Shown one piece after another: positions 17,082 to 26,195 of a stretch of DNA of 64,000 nucleotides. The translations under genes and the position numbers were made by a program. Within the stretch, counting starts at the first letter, position 1. Each line of letters starts with the position of its first letter. Origin of the DNA: Ktedonobacter racemifer DSM 44963. GTDB taxonomy: Bacteria; Chloroflexota; Ktedonobacteria; Ktedonobacterales; Ktedonobacteraceae. Under the pieces are notes generated by a model. The model was not told the DNA's origin and did not search any database. It saw only the letters and a list, made by a program, of their open reading frames with translations. The stretch is taken from positions 1,426,001 to 1,490,000 of the forward strand of contig NZ_ADVG01000002.1 of the NCBI RefSeq assembly GCF_000178855.1, read 5' to 3'.

Positions 17082-17225
17082 TACCTCTACTCATTCTCAC
17101 TTACTTTCGCACACGTTGTCAATACCTGGTATGTATCTCCCTTTAGAGGTAGTGTCTTCGTTCTCTGTGTTTCCATGTGAGGTGACTGATCGTATGAAAG
17201 AGAATCACGCCCAGGAAGAGAACGT

Positions 17226-17882
17226 TTAAAGGTGCGCGCGTGCTTTTCGGTCATTACGGATATGGCGGTAGAGATACACAATGACCAGGAGTGCGACTGC
17301 GATGACAATAATGGCGTCCAGGCCGTGAAAAATCGGACTGAGGCTCTCCAAATGATTTCCCAGCAAGAAGCCAAGGTATCCTAATACCAAACACCAGGGA
17401 AAGGAACCAAGAACGGTATAGATACAGAAACGCCCAAAAGGCATTCTGGTGATTCCTGCTGGGAGCGAGATATAGGTGCGAATGACTGGAAGCAGACGTG
17501 AGAAGAAGGCCGTGGCACTCCCCCAGCGCTGAAAAAAGCGATTTGCCTTCTCTGCATCATGCTGAGAAATCAACACATAGCGCCCATATCGCAACAACAA
17601 TGGTTGTCCACCGGCATATCCAATACCATAAGCAATACTCGAGCCAATCAGACACCCCAGGGAACCCGCAAGGGCGACAATGACGAGGCCAACAAGAGCA
17701 TTCATGCCAGGCAGGAGCAGGCTCCTGGCGATCAGGATACCCGCCACCGGCATAACAATCTCGCTAGGGAGCGGAATACAACAGCTTTCAATCGCCATCG
17801 CCAGGATAACCCCGAAGAGACCTGTGGAGACATAGAAATGCGTAATGAGAGTGGTAAGCGTATCTGTGAGATTGGTAAGCAT
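17226..17882 (-). CDS. DedA-family membrane protein
   Basis: 218 aa from the ATG at 17882 (MLTNLTDTLTTLITHFYVST), with gagagga upstream; an in-frame ATG at 18113 would add 77 non-homologous residues. DedA/SNARE-assoc (VTT) features are clear: ESCCIPLPSEIVMPVAG (E-x-PxPSE), GSSIAYGIGYAGG, and FFSRLLPVIRTYISLPAG (the FxxRxxPxxRxxxxxxAG signature with its Arg pair). The family includes lipid scramblases, some of which recycle undecaprenyl phosphate. This would fit functionally with the PAP2 phosphatase gene further left on the same strand, though TnpB DNA now lies between them. Confidence 0.9.
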   Translation of the reverse strand: MLTNLTDTLTTLITHFYVSTGLFGVILAMAIESCCIPLPSEIVMPVAGILIARSLLLPGMNALVGLVIVALAGSLGCLIGSSIAYGIGYAGGQPLLLRYGRYVLISQHDAEKANRFFQRWGSATAFFSRLLPVIRTYISLPAGITRMPFGRFCIYTVLGSFPWCLVLGYLGFLLGNHLESLSPIFHGLDAIIVIAVALLVIVYLYRHIRNDRKARAHL

Positions 17883-18200
17883 ATCTGTTTTTTGTTTCCT
17901 CTCTTTAGATGAAGTATTTGCATCAGAGTCATGAGGAAGGCACATTTTCCGTCGTGGGAAGAGCCCACGATCCGAAGATCGGTAGATTGTTGGCAATTGT
18001 ACAGAGCAATTATGAGAGGAGAGTGAGAGGAGACAAAGAGGGAAGTATGAGAGATCGTCATTGGGGTGGCGATGCGTCAACATGTCTTCAACTTCGGTGC
18101 CAATTCGGTACATTCCTCATAACACAGCAACAAGCAGACTTCAATGAAGAGGAATGATTGCCCTATCTTTCCTGACTATACGCAAAACACCCCGAAAAGA

Positions 18201-18529
18201 ACCAAAGAAACTAAAGAGATCTACAGAATTTTTTTCTTTAGGTTTGTTTGGCGCTGGAAGCTTCACGAAGGCAAACTACAGAAACTAAAGACACTTTTCT
18301 AAAAAAACACATAAAAATATTCCCTTGCAAGGGGTTAACCTGTCCGTACAAGCAAACGTCTCTTATATAGCATCTCTTGTCCTATCAACCTAGCATAACG
18401 ACAACCTTAAAAACGACCTATATATAATAAAGAAAAACTATTTATTATTATATAGTGAGGAATCTGCTTGTACGGACAACAGACATGTTTTAGAGGGTAT
18501 TTCCCCTACCCCTTGCAAGGGGAAAATAT
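18201..18529. repeat. AT-rich core flanked by nested inverted repeats
   Basis: A perfect 14-bp inverted pair, tgtccgtacaagca (18341-18354) and tgcttgtacggaca (18465-18478), surrounds an AT-rich core that can itself fold (tatataataaag... ctatttattattatata, about 18419-18454). Outside this pair lie two palindromes, cccttgcaaggg (18322-18333) and ccccttgcaagggg (18509-18522). Two direct copies of agaaactaaaga sit at about 18207 and 18289. The whole gap 18114-18898 holds no gene. The symmetry suggests protein-binding sites, an old recombination site or an origin-like structure. Confidence 0.6.
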
Positions 18530-18898
18530 CTGATTTTTAGAGAATTGTCTGTACTTTCTGTACATTGGTATTCGTGCCAGTCTACAGGCCAATCTAACCT
18601 AAAGAATCGGCATTCTGTAGCTTTCTTCTGTTTCTGCACTTTATCTTGAGTGGTATGTAAGGAGACTGTGGTTTGCCAATCAGTTTGTCCTTTTTTGACA
18701 CTTTATCGGTCAACGACTACGCTAGACAATTTATGGTGCAAAATTGCGTAGTAGTCCATTCATACTCAATGGCCCTATTCAAGCGTTACCCAAAGCACAT
18801 CACCTCAGATACGCCATGGTTAGCATACCTGAGGTGATGTGGTTAAGCGTTCATCATCTGAAACGTAGATGGCTCATCGTCATCTCAAAGGGAGAGGA

Positions 18899-20467
18899 TC
18901 AGGCCAGAATCACCCCATCCTTCACAGGCAGTTTCCACAGGAGCTTGCCATCGCTGGCACGTATTGCTGAGATTGCGCCGGGAACCTTACCCCCAACGAT
19001 GGAATGACTAAATGCTACATCGTAGAGCACACCATCAAGATTCACAAGAGAGCTGGAGACAGCACCGAAGTAATAACCTGGGATACTCGTTTGCCAGAGT
19101 ACTCTACCGTCCTTCGCGCTCAAAGCGACCAGATACGGCAAACTACTATCATTACCCTTAACTGCATGCATGTAGAGCACATCGGGGGCGGTCTTCGCGA
19201 AGAGGCCATTATAGGGCTTTTGCCAGACCTGCTTACCAGTTTGCGCATTCAGCGCATAGACATTACCATTAAAGTTAGTATAGTAGAGTGTATCGCCTAT
19301 CAGAGAGGACTCTCTCACCCCGCTGTTCGAGCCAGATAACGCCTGTTTCCACAGCACTTTGCCTGTTTTCCCCTCGAACGCGTAGAAGAGATCGGGTGTA
19401 GGATGCTTCGTATCTTTCGAGCGGAAAGTCATGTACACCACGCCACCCTTTACACTCAAAGGGCCAAGCTCGAATGTGTTCTTGGGTCCAACCAAAGGCA
19501 TACGCCATAAGAGCTTGCCATCGGACAGCCTGAGCGCATAGACGACCGTGCCAGCCTGCTTCTCAAAGGTTGAATATGATAGCATATCTCCATCGATGCT
19601 GCTCATCGAAAACGGTCTTTTCGACGGTTCATAGTTCGTTCTAATAGACCCGCTGGCGGGATCTAACACATATGCCAACGGTTCTGATGAATTGCTGAAG
19701 CCGCCAAATGAGTCCCCTATTATATAGAGTGAGCCATTCAGAAGCACAGGCCGTATACTGAGCCATCCATTCATGGTCAAGTTGCGGGACCAGCGCACCT
19801 GCCCATTTTGTGTGTTGAGCGCCGTGATCTTATCAACCTCATCAAACATATACAAGTTGTTGCCCAGAACGTAGGCTTTTGGTCCTAAAACTGGGGACAG
19901 ATCATCAGCAAACCCATGATACTTGCGCGTCACATGCCACAGGACCTTGTGCGTCTGGAGATCCAGCTTCTCTATACCATCTTTCTCAAAGAGGTAGATC
20001 CCATGATCCGTACTTAGCGACGTACTCCCTGACTGGTTAGTGCGTGTCATTTGTAGGACCAGCAGCAGCGTGCTGACCAGTATCCCGACCACCAGCATAG
20101 CGGCAATCGTAGCCAGCCACGACGGTATGGTACGCCTGGACGATAGGGCCGGTGGCGCGACTGACTTCAACAGTTTGACGCTACTACCATCCTTGTTACG
20201 CCGCGCCTGCTGGTCCGCCAAAGGATTATTACCCTCGCGCGCAGTGACATCATCCAGATCGGTCATATGCACAACCTCGGTTTCATTGGCGACATGCCGC
20301 GCCAGGCGCTCCCACACGCGTGCGCCCGCGCCCTCGTAATCGATATAGATGTGCCGCAAATCCTCTACCATACGCGCAGTGGGATTGGTGGAGTGCTCGG
20401 TCCGCGTGAGCGCGTCAATCTGCTCTTCGATCAACTCTGGCTGGAACTGTTCATCGTGCTTATTCAT
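18899..20467 (-). CDS. Membrane-anchored PQQ-type beta-propeller protein, sigma-factor partner
   Basis: 522 aa from the ATG at 20467, chosen for the ribosome site ggaggaaggtag; it overlaps the sigma-factor stop by 8 nt. Residues 1-115 are cytoplasmic, acidic and helical (ELIEEQIDALTR... RVWERLARHVANE), in the position of an anti-sigma domain. A single membrane helix spans about 117-139. The remainder is outside and consists of repeated PQQ/quinoprotein-like blades (GKLLWRMPL, GKVLWKQAL, GKQVWQKPY, GRVLWQTSI, GKLLWKLPV). Such propellers bind ligands or protein partners. The coupling suggests it senses the outside and controls the sigma factor. No zinc anti-sigma motif is visible. No signal peptide cleavage is expected. 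Confidence 0.8.
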   Translation of the reverse strand: MNKHDEQFQPELIEEQIDALTRTEHSTNPTARMVEDLRHIYIDYEGAGARVWERLARHVANETEVVHMTDLDDVTAREGNNPLADQQARRNKDGSSVKLLKSVAPPALSSRRTIPSWLATIAAMLVVGILVSTLLLVLQMTRTNQSGSTSLSTDHGIYLFEKDGIEKLDLQTHKVLWHVTRKYHGFADDLSPVLGPKAYVLGNNLYMFDEVDKITALNTQNGQVRWSRNLTMNGWLSIRPVLLNGSLYIIGDSFGGFSNSSEPLAYVLDPASGSIRTNYEPSKRPFSMSSIDGDMLSYSTFEKQAGTVVYALRLSDGKLLWRMPLVGPKNTFELGPLSVKGGVVYMTFRSKDTKHPTPDLFYAFEGKTGKVLWKQALSGSNSGVRESSLIGDTLYYTNFNGNVYALNAQTGKQVWQKPYNGLFAKTAPDVLYMHAVKGNDSSLPYLVALSAKDGRVLWQTSIPGYYFGAVSSSLVNLDGVLYDVAFSHSIVGGKVPGAISAIRASDGKLLWKLPVKDGVILA

Positions 20468-21029
20468 GGCGGCTACCTTCCTCCCTTCGTTGCTTATAGA
20501 TGCCCCGCAATAGATTGAGTGTGCGCGAAAGCATGGTACGAATTGCTCCCTCGCTTTTGTGCATACGCACCGCGATCTGCGCACAGGGCAGTTCATCAGC
20601 GAAACGTAAGCGCAACACCTCCTGCTGAGCCGTTGAGAGGGACGCGAGATGCTCCTGAAGCTGCGCCAGTTCCTCTTGACGCAGAATGGCTCGCTCGGGT
20701 GTAAGCGTGTTTTCGTCGCTCAATTGCTCTATATCGTCATTCAGGGGTTGCGCGGGACGCCGAGTCCCGCGCCGATGAAAGTCGATGCACTTGTTATAGG
20801 CCACACGCCTCAGCCAGGCCTCCTGGCGTTGGTCGCTCATTTGTGTCAGCATTGAGTTCTCCATAGCCGCGAGAAAGACATCAAGTAGGATATCTTCCGC
20901 GTCCTCCTGCGAGGACACACGCTGGCGAATCGCTGTCAAAAGCCCAAGCCAGTGACACCGATAGAGTTGGCCGATTGGCGTCTCTACCGGGTCAGGCTGA
21001 CTGGATAGTAGTTGCATCATGCACCTCAT
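20460..21029 (-). CDS. ECF-type RNA polymerase sigma factor
   Basis: 189 aa. Region 2 reads CHWLGLLTAIRQRVSSQEDAEDILLDVFLAAM and WLRRVAYNKCIDFHRR. A linker follows, then region 4: LQEHLASLSTAQQEVLRLRF with the HTH PCAQIAVRMHKSEGAIRTMLSRTLNLL. There is no region 1 or 3, so it is an extracytoplasmic-function-type sigma. Start at 21029 (MRCMMQLL), or three codons later; neither has a strong ribosome site. Its stop overlaps the start of the beta-propeller gene, so the two are co-translated. It probably directs its own operon's transcription in response to the partner. Confidence 0.88.
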   Translation of the reverse strand: MRCMMQLLSSQPDPVETPIGQLYRCHWLGLLTAIRQRVSSQEDAEDILLDVFLAAMENSMLTQMSDQRQEAWLRRVAYNKCIDFHRRGTRRPAQPLNDDIEQLSDENTLTPERAILRQEELAQLQEHLASLSTAQQEVLRLRFADELPCAQIAVRMHKSEGAIRTMLSRTLNLLRGIYKQRREEGSRHE

Positions 21030-21402
21030 TACTCATCTGTGTTTGAGATCTCACTCCATAATCGCGCTCACCCGCCAGATGTTACAAAGCAGAAAGGAAT
21101 TTAACGCGCTCAATCTGATCTGCTCAGATGTCATGATAGCTTCAGAGCAAGCGGTAAGATGGTATGTCATTCGGCAAACGGCTCGCCGGCACCTGGCTCA
21201 ATGGCCAATACGCCATTTCAACAAGCAGAGCTTAATAGGATCGTTCAAGGTGAAAGTAACCTCCGTTTTGACTCTGCCGGTTTACTCATTGCTTTTTCAC
21301 GCGTTTGAACCATTTTGTGTCCGGTATGAACCATATCCTGACCGCCTAGCCCATACCCATGCAAGTAGAGAAGCCTATTTCTGGGAGAATGGACCAACGG
21401 AC
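21030..21402. other. Upstream region of the sigma-factor operon
   Basis: No gene is seen. It should hold the sigma operon promoter. It ends at the target duplication of the large ISL3-type transposon. Confidence 0.4.
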
Positions 21403-21431
21403 AGGAAATCGGTTCTCCGACCGGTTTGGTG
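21403..21431 (+). repeat. Target duplication and left end of the ISL3-type transposon
   Basis: 21403-21410 is aggaaatc, the 8-bp target repeat. 21411-21431 is the terminal inverted repeat, beginning ggttctccgaccggtttgg. It matches the right end (29999-30019) over 21 of 21 bases in inverted orientation. Confidence 0.9.
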
Positions 21432-21807
21432 TGCAGATGGTAAATTAACTCAAGGGTGGTCAGATTTTGAACTGAAGGATGGGAAATTGACGTGAATCAT
21501 GGGAATCGGCGTTCGTCATCCTGGCAATGCCGCTCCCCATGTCGCTTCTTCCATCGACATCTTGTAAATTGGGACGTCGCGCGCAACGAGTGTTGCGTTC
21601 CTCAAAGGAGTGAACGGGGTAGATGGTGCAGCGGAACAGAAACGTGGTCGAAGCTCTGGGCTGGCTTACAGATTTCGCGCGCTCTCTGCTCTTTTTACAT
21701 GCATTACAGCTTCTCCGAAGCTATCTCGCGCGAGAATTGGCCTTCAACCACATTCTTGTTTCGCTGTACCACACTCCCCGATGACGCGCGTCGTGTTCTT
21801 CCACTGC

Positions 21808-24366
21808 TCAGGCATCCCTCTTCCTGGGAAGGGTTACCGTAAAGGTCGATCCTTTTCCGACTTCACTGTCCACGGTAATGGTTCCCCCATGGCGTTTGAC
21901 GATCTCCTCCACAATGTAGAGCCCCATGCCCAGGCCGGGGATCGCCTTCTGCTTGGGACCAGCGGCCCGATAGAACCGTTCAAAAACCTTGTCACGCTGC
22001 TCTCGCGGGATGCCGAAGCCATGATCGCGGACACGGACCGTGACCGTCTCTCTTGAGGTGCTCAGGTCGATCTCGACCGTCTCTGCGGCGGGAGAATACT
22101 TGATCGCATTGCTGAGCAGGTTGATGAAGACCTGTCCGAGTCGATCTTTGTCTCCGACCAGGGAGCAAGGTGCCGCGCCACGCACTACGATGGTATGCGT
22201 CGTATGTATCTGTTGCATGGTGTCGGCCACCTCATGGAGCAACGCATCAAGATCGACCGTCTCCTGCCGATACTCCAACCTGCCTGCCTGGATCTTGGAG
22301 ACATCCAGTAACTCTCCTATCAGGCGTTCAAGTTGCTTGACTGGTCCCTCCACCCCAGAGAGAGCCGCAGCAGCGCCGTTCAGGCCTTGTTTTTCCAGGC
22401 GTTTTCTCACCAGTTGGGCCTGCATCTTTAATGCCGTGAGCGGGTTCCTCAGTTCATGGCTGGCCATGCTGATAAAGCCATCCTTGCGTTGTTCGAGTTC
22501 CTTGCGCGCGGAGTTATCCAGCACAAAGGCGATCATCTGGAGTGGGTGATGCTGTAAGACGACCCCGCACACGAGCACCGGAAGGCGACTACCATCTTTA
22601 CACATGTACTCTTTCTCATAGGGCGTCATCGACTGCTGGGCAGCAAGTTCCTGATGGGCCTGCTGGGTACGAGCCTGATACTCTGGAGGTGTCATGTGCA
22701 CCCAGTTCATGCACCTTTCCCGCAGATCTTCACGGGTATAGCCAGTCATGCGCAGAAAGGTGTCGTTGGCGTCCACAATCTGCTCTCCTTCGTCGACAAA
22801 GATCCCGATAATGTTGGAGTTCATCAAGACGCTCGCGCGTGCCTGGCTCTCTCGTAAGGCTTCCTCCATACGTTTATGCTCATCGATATCGGTACAGGTG
22901 CCAAACCACTTGACGATCTGGCCTGCCTCATCGCGCACCGGCATGCCGCGGGCTAAGAACCAGCGATACTCCCCCGTTTGGCCCTCCTTGAGACGATATT
23001 CGATCTCATAGGGTTTACCCGTTTCCAGCGCATGATGCCAGACCGTCAGGGTGTGCTGATACTCGTCAGGGTGCAAAAACTGGCTCCATTCATGGCCCAA
23101 TGCATGTTCAAAGGAGGAACCAGTATAGGCATACCACCGTTGACTCCAATACTCAACCAGGCCATCTGGCAACGTTGTCCACACGAGCTGTGGCACCGTT
23201 TCGGCCAGCACCCGCCAGTTCTCCTCACTGGTTTTGAGCTGCTGCTGCGCCCGTTTCTGCTCATCGATGTCGGTGCAGGTGCTAACATATTTGAGGATCG
23301 TGCCTTGCGCATCTTTGAACGGCACCGCTTGCATCAGGAACCAGCGATACTCTCCGGTCGTGCTCTGGAGCAGGCGCTGTTCCGTTTCATACGGCCTGCC
23401 GGTCTGGACGGCGCTCTGCCATGTCTCCAGGACGCGTTGCCGGTCAGCAGGATGCGTACATTGCATCCATCCATCTCCCTGGGCCTGTGCAGTGGTCAGG
23501 CCGGTATAGTCGAGCCAGCGTTGATTATACGAGTCAACATAGCCGTCTGGTCGCCCCGTCCAGACCAACTGGGGGATGGCATCGATGAGGGCATGGATGT
23601 CTCTTTCGGCTCGTTTGCGCGCGGTGATATCGATGCCGGCGATGACGAGATACTCGATCTGGTGATCCGCATCCAGGTGAGGGGTGATCACGCTCTCAAA
23701 GGAAAGGAGCATTCCTTCCCTCGGGCAAAGCTGAGCCTCGAAACGCACCGTTTCTCCCGTGCTGGCTCGCGCGATGGCTGCGCGGAGCCGCGATTGACTG
23801 GCAGGAGCAAAGGACCACCAGGGGGTCTCGGCCAGTGGTTTGCCAATCACCTCCTCGCGTCGGACCTGCGCGTCGTCTAACGGCACCTCGTTGATGTCCA
23901 ACACGATCCCTTCGGGCGTCAGAATCCCGATCCTGGTATGTAAGCCATCCAGGTCATCGATGCAGAGGCGCTCGCCCTGGGGAAACGTCTCCTGGCATGG
24001 CGTTGGTGCGCTCATCTCGTGGAATTGCAACGTGAGTCCCCCAACGGTTGGAGTGAGTTGCGCGTGCAGCCAGTTCCGGGTCATAGGAGACCAATACTCC
24101 ACTTCGGTCGGTTCCTGGGTTTGCCTGGTCTTGCGCACGGCCTGATAGAGTGAGGGGCTCACCAGTTGGGGAGCCCCGCGCCAGAAGGGGTTCCCCAGTA
24201 ATTGCTCTCGTGATGCACCGATCATGGTCTGCGCGCGTGTGTTCACATACCTAATCGTCTCGGCATCATTGACGAGAAACAACGCATCAGGAAGGGTCTC
24301 TAGCATGTGGAGGAGCGTCTCACTCGACGCAGGAGTGAGACGCTCTGTTCGCTTTATCCTGGACAT
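21808..24366 (-). CDS. Hybrid-free multi-PAS sensor histidine kinase
   Basis: 852 aa from the ATG at 24366, which has gggagagg about 11 nt upstream. Five PAS/PAC repeats follow one another: LLHMLETLPDALFLVNDAET; a divergent second at about 120-250; two with AIPQLVWTGRPDG/TVPQLVWTTLPDG and TGEYRWFL; and a fifth with MNSNIIGIFVDEGEQIV. Then comes HisKA with MASHELRNPLTALKMQ (His637) and HATPase with NLLSNAIKYSP, DHGFGIP and GLGMGLYIVEEI. There is no membrane helix, so it is a cytoplasmic sensor. No receiver domain and no response-regulator gene lie beside it, so it is an orphan kinase. It sits between two same-direction copies of the transposon end, as a passenger of the 8.6-kb ISL3-type element. 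Confidence 0.93.
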   Translation of the reverse strand: MSRIKRTERLTPASSETLLHMLETLPDALFLVNDAETIRYVNTRAQTMIGASREQLLGNPFWRGAPQLVSPSLYQAVRKTRQTQEPTEVEYWSPMTRNWLHAQLTPTVGGLTLQFHEMSAPTPCQETFPQGERLCIDDLDGLHTRIGILTPEGIVLDINEVPLDDAQVRREEVIGKPLAETPWWSFAPASQSRLRAAIARASTGETVRFEAQLCPREGMLLSFESVITPHLDADHQIEYLVIAGIDITARKRAERDIHALIDAIPQLVWTGRPDGYVDSYNQRWLDYTGLTTAQAQGDGWMQCTHPADRQRVLETWQSAVQTGRPYETEQRLLQSTTGEYRWFLMQAVPFKDAQGTILKYVSTCTDIDEQKRAQQQLKTSEENWRVLAETVPQLVWTTLPDGLVEYWSQRWYAYTGSSFEHALGHEWSQFLHPDEYQHTLTVWHHALETGKPYEIEYRLKEGQTGEYRWFLARGMPVRDEAGQIVKWFGTCTDIDEHKRMEEALRESQARASVLMNSNIIGIFVDEGEQIVDANDTFLRMTGYTREDLRERCMNWVHMTPPEYQARTQQAHQELAAQQSMTPYEKEYMCKDGSRLPVLVCGVVLQHHPLQMIAFVLDNSARKELEQRKDGFISMASHELRNPLTALKMQAQLVRKRLEKQGLNGAAAALSGVEGPVKQLERLIGELLDVSKIQAGRLEYRQETVDLDALLHEVADTMQQIHTTHTIVVRGAAPCSLVGDKDRLGQVFINLLSNAIKYSPAAETVEIDLSTSRETVTVRVRDHGFGIPREQRDKVFERFYRAAGPKQKAIPGLGMGLYIVEEIVKRHGGTITVDSEVGKGSTFTVTLPRKRDA

Positions 24367-24399
24367 ACGGTGGTACCTCTCCCTTTCACATCCCCCCAT

Positions 24400-24913
24400 C
24401 CCTGAGAACGAAGACGCATTCCTGCTCGAACCGAAAGCACGTCTAGTGAAATGATGTGATATCTGTGAGAAACAAGCAGGTTCTCCGACCGGTTTGGTGT
24501 GCAGATTTTATGAATAGCTCTCAAAAGAGGTATCGCATCTCTCCGGCGAAATAGCCAAGTGCTCTCGCGCTCACTCTGGTCAAAAGAGACCTGGATGTTT
24601 GGCAGTGATCTGCATTATTCACAAGCTCCACACACCTAAATTGTCCAAGAGCCCAGATAAAGACTCATGGCCGCTTTTGGTGAAACAGATTGTTCGTGAG
24701 TTTCTTCGACCTTGAGACACCTCATATGTGTATGCATTCAAGAGATCAGAATACCTCACCCATCGTTTGATTTCCCAGAAGCGACTGCGAGCCTTCTTTT
24801 GCCACACGGAAGGCACTTGAGTATTGGTAAGAACCTTTCCGCTTTTGTTTTCTCGAGAGCTTGGGGAATACCGTGAGCGGAGGCACTCCCCTCGCAGAGA
24901 AACGATGAACGGC
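24400..24913. other. Gap holding an internal transposon end
   Basis: The internal copy of the ISL3-type end is at 24479-24506. The rest has no supported gene. A minus-strand frame in 24619-24830 (RYSDLLNAYTYEVSQGRR) is not recognised and lacks a ribosome site. Confidence 0.4.
24479..24506 (+). repeat. Internal copy of the transposon left end
   Basis: 28 bp identical to 21411-21438, starting ggttctccgaccggtttgg and running to gtgcagat. Its outer flank (aacaagca) does not match either 8-bp target copy. Confidence 0.85.
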
Positions 24914-25651
24914 CTACACTTGTGCAAAACCGCCATCCACAAACACTTCGGTTCCCGTGATGTAGCTGCTGTCGTCGGAGGCGAGAAACACCACGGCCCT
25001 GGCGATTTCATCGGCTGTTCCAGGTCTGCCGAGCGGAATACTCTCGGACATCATGTGCAAGCGTTGCTCGCCCGCTGCGGTGGCATACCACGCGGGCGTG
25101 TCGATAAACCCTGGGCTCACGGCGTTCACGCGAATGCGGCGATCCTTTAAGTCCATTGTCCAGGTCCGCGCGAACGAACGCACGGCGGCTTTTGTGGCGC
25201 TATACACGCTCCACTCTGGCGACCCTTTACTGGCGACGATGGACGCATTCAGGATGATCAAGGCCCCATCCGGCATCAGCGGCAGCGCCTTCTGAACGGT
25301 TAAAAGCAGACCTTTCACATTACCGTTAAAGAGCGAGTCGTAATGCTCCTCAGTTATCTTGCCCAAGGGGGCGATCTTCGAGATACCAGCATTCGCGAAG
25401 ACAACGTCGAGCTTGCCTTTCTCCCGCTTGATTTGTGCAAAGAGACGATCAAGATCGTCAGGTTTCGAGACATCTCCTTGTACGCTGGTCACATTCCTTC
25501 CGATCTCCCTGGCCGCTGCTGCTACCTCCAGATCACGGCGCCCCGTGATGAAGACATACGCGCCTTCGTTGACAAACTGCTTCGCTGTCTCAAGGCCAAT
25601 GCCGCTATTGCCACCAGTAATGAGGGCAATTTTTCCTTCGAGCTTCCCCAT
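24914..25651 (-). CDS. Short-chain dehydrogenase/reductase
   Basis: 245 aa from the ATG at 25651, with aaggagaaa 5 nt upstream. Classical SDR with TGGNSGIG at 12-19, ANAG at 86-89, catalytic Ser137, Tyr150 and Lys154 (YSATK), and a SYITGTEVFVDGGFAQV C-terminus. It uses NAD(P)H on an unknown ketone or alcohol. It is last in a minus-strand series after the TetR, isochorismatase and muconolactone-isomerase-like genes, with gaps of 90-150 nt. The series may be one TetR-controlled operon, although the gaps leave room for internal promoters. Passenger of the ISL3-type transposon. Confidence 0.9.
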   Translation of the reverse strand: MGKLEGKIALITGGNSGIGLETAKQFVNEGAYVFITGRRDLEVAAAAREIGRNVTSVQGDVSKPDDLDRLFAQIKREKGKLDVVFANAGISKIAPLGKITEEHYDSLFNGNVKGLLLTVQKALPLMPDGALIILNASIVASKGSPEWSVYSATKAAVRSFARTWTMDLKDRRIRVNAVSPGFIDTPAWYATAAGEQRLHMMSESIPLGRPGTADEIARAVVFLASDDSSYITGTEVFVDGGFAQV

Positions 25652-25798
25652 GTCTTTCTCCTTGGTCATCATGTTTTTGCTGTTTTTTTGCGAGCGTTCA
25701 CGTCACACCGTTTCACACGTGAAAAACGCATTCGCCAATGGTATCCGCTCCTCCCCAAAGGTATCTTTCCCCAGAAAGAGGGAGCGAAACGCATGCTC

Positions 25799-26101
25799 TT
25801 ACTTCCAACGCCGCCTGACGTCGTCGGCAAAGCTGGTATACTCACGGACTGGCACGAGTTCTTCCCACACCAGATACGGTGCCATTGGCAAGCCAGCCAT
25901 CAAGACCTGATCCAATTCATCGTGAGACTCGACATTGAAGATCCCGACGACGCGCCGCTGTCCAGCAACCTTATACGCCGCGACCACCTTCCCTGCGGCC
26001 ATCGCTCCCTGCAGAACATCAGCTTCTTTCTCCCAGATCTTCCAGAGATCATCTGGTGAGAGATCCTTGGGTTCGACACGCACTTTAAAGAAGAGCAGCA
26101 T
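25799..26101 (-). CDS. Muconolactone delta-isomerase-like protein
   Basis: 100 aa from the ATG at 26101, behind aaggagaaa. A small ferredoxin-like alpha/beta barrel protein: MLLFFKVRVEPKDLSPDDLW, then AAGKVVAAYKVAGQRRVVGIF, NVESHDELDQVLMAGLPMAPY and LVWEELVPV. Pattern and length fit the muconolactone isomerase (PF02426) / YCII-like dimeric barrel group. True muconolactone isomerases act in the catechol branch of the beta-ketoadipate pathway. No other pathway gene is here, so a detoxifying or unknown isomerase role is equally likely. Upstream in-frame residues to 26365 are not homologous and were left out. Confidence 0.75.
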   Translation of the reverse strand: MLLFFKVRVEPKDLSPDDLWKIWEKEADVLQGAMAAGKVVAAYKVAGQRRVVGIFNVESHDELDQVLMAGLPMAPYLVWEELVPVREYTSFADDVRRRWK

Positions 26102-26195
26102 GATGGATTTCTCCTTTCTCGTGAGAGTCACGAATAAAATCTGGCAATGGAACCTCTGCCTGGCGCACACCCTTGCGCTGCTTTGCAACCGACCT

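Noticed and set aside
22978..23880. Plus-strand frame of 300 codons
   Set aside because: Mirror frame of the GC-rich histidine kinase gene; no start signals and no recognisable domain.
24619..25011. Minus-strand 130-codon frame after the SDR gene
   Set aside because: It overlaps the SDR gene in another frame, and its own tail is not recognised.
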